In this document: positions 23,504-24,648 of the stretch, one piece after another
Layout of the letters: every line of letters begins with the position of its first letter
Position numbering within the stretch: position 1 is the stretch's first letter
From: Dehalococcoidia bacterium UBA2991
GTDB taxonomy: Bacteria > Chloroflexota > Dehalococcoidia > Tepidiformales > Tepidiformaceae
Reading direction: 5' to 3'
DNA length: 24,648 nucleotides
Assembly: GCA_002346645.1 (NCBI GenBank)
Contig: DEAD01000018.1
Span: 8,000 to 32,647, forward strand
Program-made: the position numbers and the translations under genes
Notes under the pieces: generated by a model
What the model was told of the DNA's origin: nothing
Seen by the model: the letters and a program-made list of their open reading frames with translations, nothing else
Databases searched by the model: none

Positions 23504-23974
23504 ATGCCAATCACATTGGAAGCAGGCGATACTCCCCCAAACTTCGAATTACAGGACCAGGATGGAAACATCCATCGGCTTCAAGATTACCTAGGGCAGA
23601 CAGTCGTGCTCTATTTCTACCCGCGCGATAACACCCCGGGCTGCACGAAGCAGGCTTGCGGATTCCGCGACAACCACAAGGCCATCCGGGAGAAAGGAGC
23701 GCTTGTCTTAGGTGTTTCGACAGACAGCGCTGCCTCCCACAAAAAGTTCCGGGAAGAGTTTGACCTCCCCTTTCCTTTACTAGTGGACAAGGACGAAACC
23801 GTATCGAGAGAGTATGGGGCCTGGGGCGAGAAAACACTTTACGGAAGAAAAAGCATCGGCATGACTCGTTCAACATTTGTAATTGGGCCGGATGGGAACC
23901 TACTCAAGATATGGAAACGAGCCAAGGCCGCCGACAACGCCGAAGCAGTCCTGAAGCTTTTGAACAGTGACTAA
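23504..23974 (+). CDS. bcp: Thiol peroxidase, Bcp/PrxQ peroxiredoxin
   Basis: A 156-residue peroxiredoxin of the Bcp/PrxQ class. The peroxidatic Cys47 is in NTPGCT and the resolving Cys52 five residues later in KQACGFRD, which defines an atypical 2-Cys enzyme forming an intramolecular disulfide reduced by thioredoxin. Other family marks are VVLYFYPRDNTPGCT, VLGVSTDSAASHKKFREEF, and the catalytic-context Arg in GMTRSTFVI. AGGAGG lies 6 nt before ATG 23504, an excellent ribosome site. It follows the PPOX gene closely and precedes the GGT gene by 18 nt, so an oxidant/thiol-related operon is plausible. It acts in the cytoplasm on hydrogen peroxide and organic hydroperoxides. Confidence 0.96.
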   Translation: MPITLEAGDTPPNFELQDQDGNIHRLQDYLGQTVVLYFYPRDNTPGCTKQACGFRDNHKAIREKGALVLGVSTDSAASHKKFREEFDLPFPLLVDKDETVSREYGAWGEKTLYGRKSIGMTRSTFVIGPDGNLLKIWKRAKAADNAEAVLKLLNSD

Positions 23975-23992
23975 GAAAACCACCGAATACAG

Positions 23993-24648
23993 ATGACTGA
24001 ACAACCAGCGGGGAACGCACGCGAGGGTGTCGAGAGGGTTTCCGCCAGTGACGGGCCCCGGAGAGGAGCACTGCGGGGAGCAAACACCTGCGTAATTGCA
24101 GACCACCCTCTAGCGGCCGCAGCAGGACAGAGGATTCTGCACGATGGAGGTAGCGCAGCAGATGCAGCGGTTGCCATGGCAGCCGTTCTTACAGTCGTCC
24201 AGCCCCATATGAGCCAGCTGGGAGGAGACTCCTTTGCCATGGTTTATGACGCCACAAGCAACACCGTTCAGGCTCTGAATAGTTCCGGCTCCTCACCAAG
24301 AAGCGCTAGCTCTCAGGAGTACAGGGAAAAGGGAGGCATCCCCGACACAGGGGCGCTAGCGGTAACAGTACCCGGATGCGTGGCTGGCTGGGGGGAACTG
24401 CACAACCGTCACGGGAAACTACCGTGGGCCCGTGTTCTTGAGGATTCCCAGCTGATTGCCCGAAAAGGTTTCCCCTCCTCACGAGGGCTTACACAAGCCG
24501 TGGCAATAGGACGAAGGCGTGTCTACCCAGCAGGGCTATTTAAAGAGACCTTCGGGCATGTCGCAGGCGAAGGTGGACAGATTGTTGTACAGCCCAACCT
24601 CGCCCAAACATTGGAGATGTTGGCAAACGAAGGCCCTGCAAGCTTCTA
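23993..24648 (+). CDS. ggt: Gamma-glutamyltransferase, N-terminal part (runs off the window)
   Basis: The first 218 complete codons of a gamma-glutamyltransferase-family (Ntn-hydrolase) protein, still open at the window end. ADHPLAAAAGQRILHDGGSA followed by ADAAVAMAAVL and PHMSQLGGDSFAM is the typical start, and PDTGALAVTVPGCVAGWGEL with HGKLPW is the next conserved block. The autocatalytic Thr that separates the two subunits lies beyond the window, so activity cannot be judged. No signal peptide is visible, whereas many enterobacterial GGTs are exported, so it may be a cytoplasmic GGT-like hydrolase. The ATG at 23993 lies 18 nt after bcp and has no clear ribosome site, so another start slightly downstream is possible. 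Confidence 0.9.
   Translation, partial: MTEQPAGNAREGVERVSASDGPRRGALRGANTCVIADHPLAAAAGQRILHDGGSAADAAVAMAAVLTVVQPHMSQLGGDSFAMVYDATSNTVQALNSSGSSPRSASSQEYREKGGIPDTGALAVTVPGCVAGWGELHNRHGKLPWARVLEDSQLIARKGFPSSRGLTQAVAIGRRRVYPAGLFKETFGHVAGEGGQIVVQPNLAQTLEMLANEGPASF

Overview
The window reads as one contiguous piece of a free-living bacterial chromosome of moderate GC, densely packed with metabolic and housekeeping genes. I see no rRNA, tRNA, CRISPR array, insertion sequence, phage gene or origin. A methylmalonyl-CoA mutase split into a ~550-residue catalytic subunit and a ~144-residue B12 subunit, together with MeaB, DUF3090, DUF2344, an LLM-class (F420/FMN type) oxidoreductase and PPOX-class flavoproteins, suggests a Chloroflexota (Dehalococcoidia/SAR202-like) or deep actinobacterial genome. 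I lean to Chloroflexota because of the split mutase, but protein sequence alone does not settle it.

Layout. (1) 1-3996: a truncated thioredoxin gene overlaps yyaL (DUF255) on the minus strand. Divergently on the plus strand lie an inositol-monophosphatase-family gene and an LLM-class oxidoreductase. (2) 3976-11450, all minus: a tightly packed run, in transcription order methylmalonyl-CoA mutase large subunit, DinB-fold protein, two-domain methylmalonyl-CoA epimerase, B12-binding mutase subunit, MeaB GTPase, DUF2344 protein, histidine phosphatase, FtsB/DivIC-like protein and TilS. Several junctions are 1-4 nt stop/start overlaps, so propionyl/methylmalonyl-CoA metabolism appears translationally chained to tRNA modification and cell division genes. 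(3) 11651-15327, minus: TypA/BipA GTPase, a pyridoxamine-oxidase-fold flavoprotein and an epoxide hydrolase. (4) 15328-15839: a sparse stretch holding a 46-codon minus-strand ORF with a good ribosome site. (5) 15840-20926: DUF3090 (minus), then divergently an Xaa-Pro aminopeptidase overlapping a dipeptidyl-peptidase-IV-like S9 peptidase, then a two-domain rhodanese. (6) 20941-22831, minus: a thioredoxin-fold fusion protein carrying a TDGLPVVPPT motif, followed by a 79-residue zinc-finger-like protein. (7) 23071-24648, plus: a small PPOX-class flavoprotein, a Bcp/PrxQ peroxiredoxin and the beginning of a gamma-glutamyltransferase that runs off the end.

Themes. The mutase block supplies a nearly complete methylmalonyl-CoA to succinyl-CoA module (epimerase, both mutase subunits, protective GTPase); no propionyl-CoA carboxylase is in view. 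Thiol/redox chemistry recurs (thioredoxin, YyaL, Trx fusion, rhodanese, Bcp, GGT), and peptide and proline-peptide turnover is represented by PepP, the S9 peptidase and GGT. The least explained items are the TDGLPVVPPT Trx-fusion protein with its zinc-finger neighbour, the epimerase with a degenerate second VOC domain, the DinB protein inside the mutase operon, the 46-aa ORF, and paired inverted repeats in the 22.86-23.00 kb control region. Several first-in-operon genes carry a TANNNT hexamer 6-7 nt before the start codon, which suggests leaderless transcripts.
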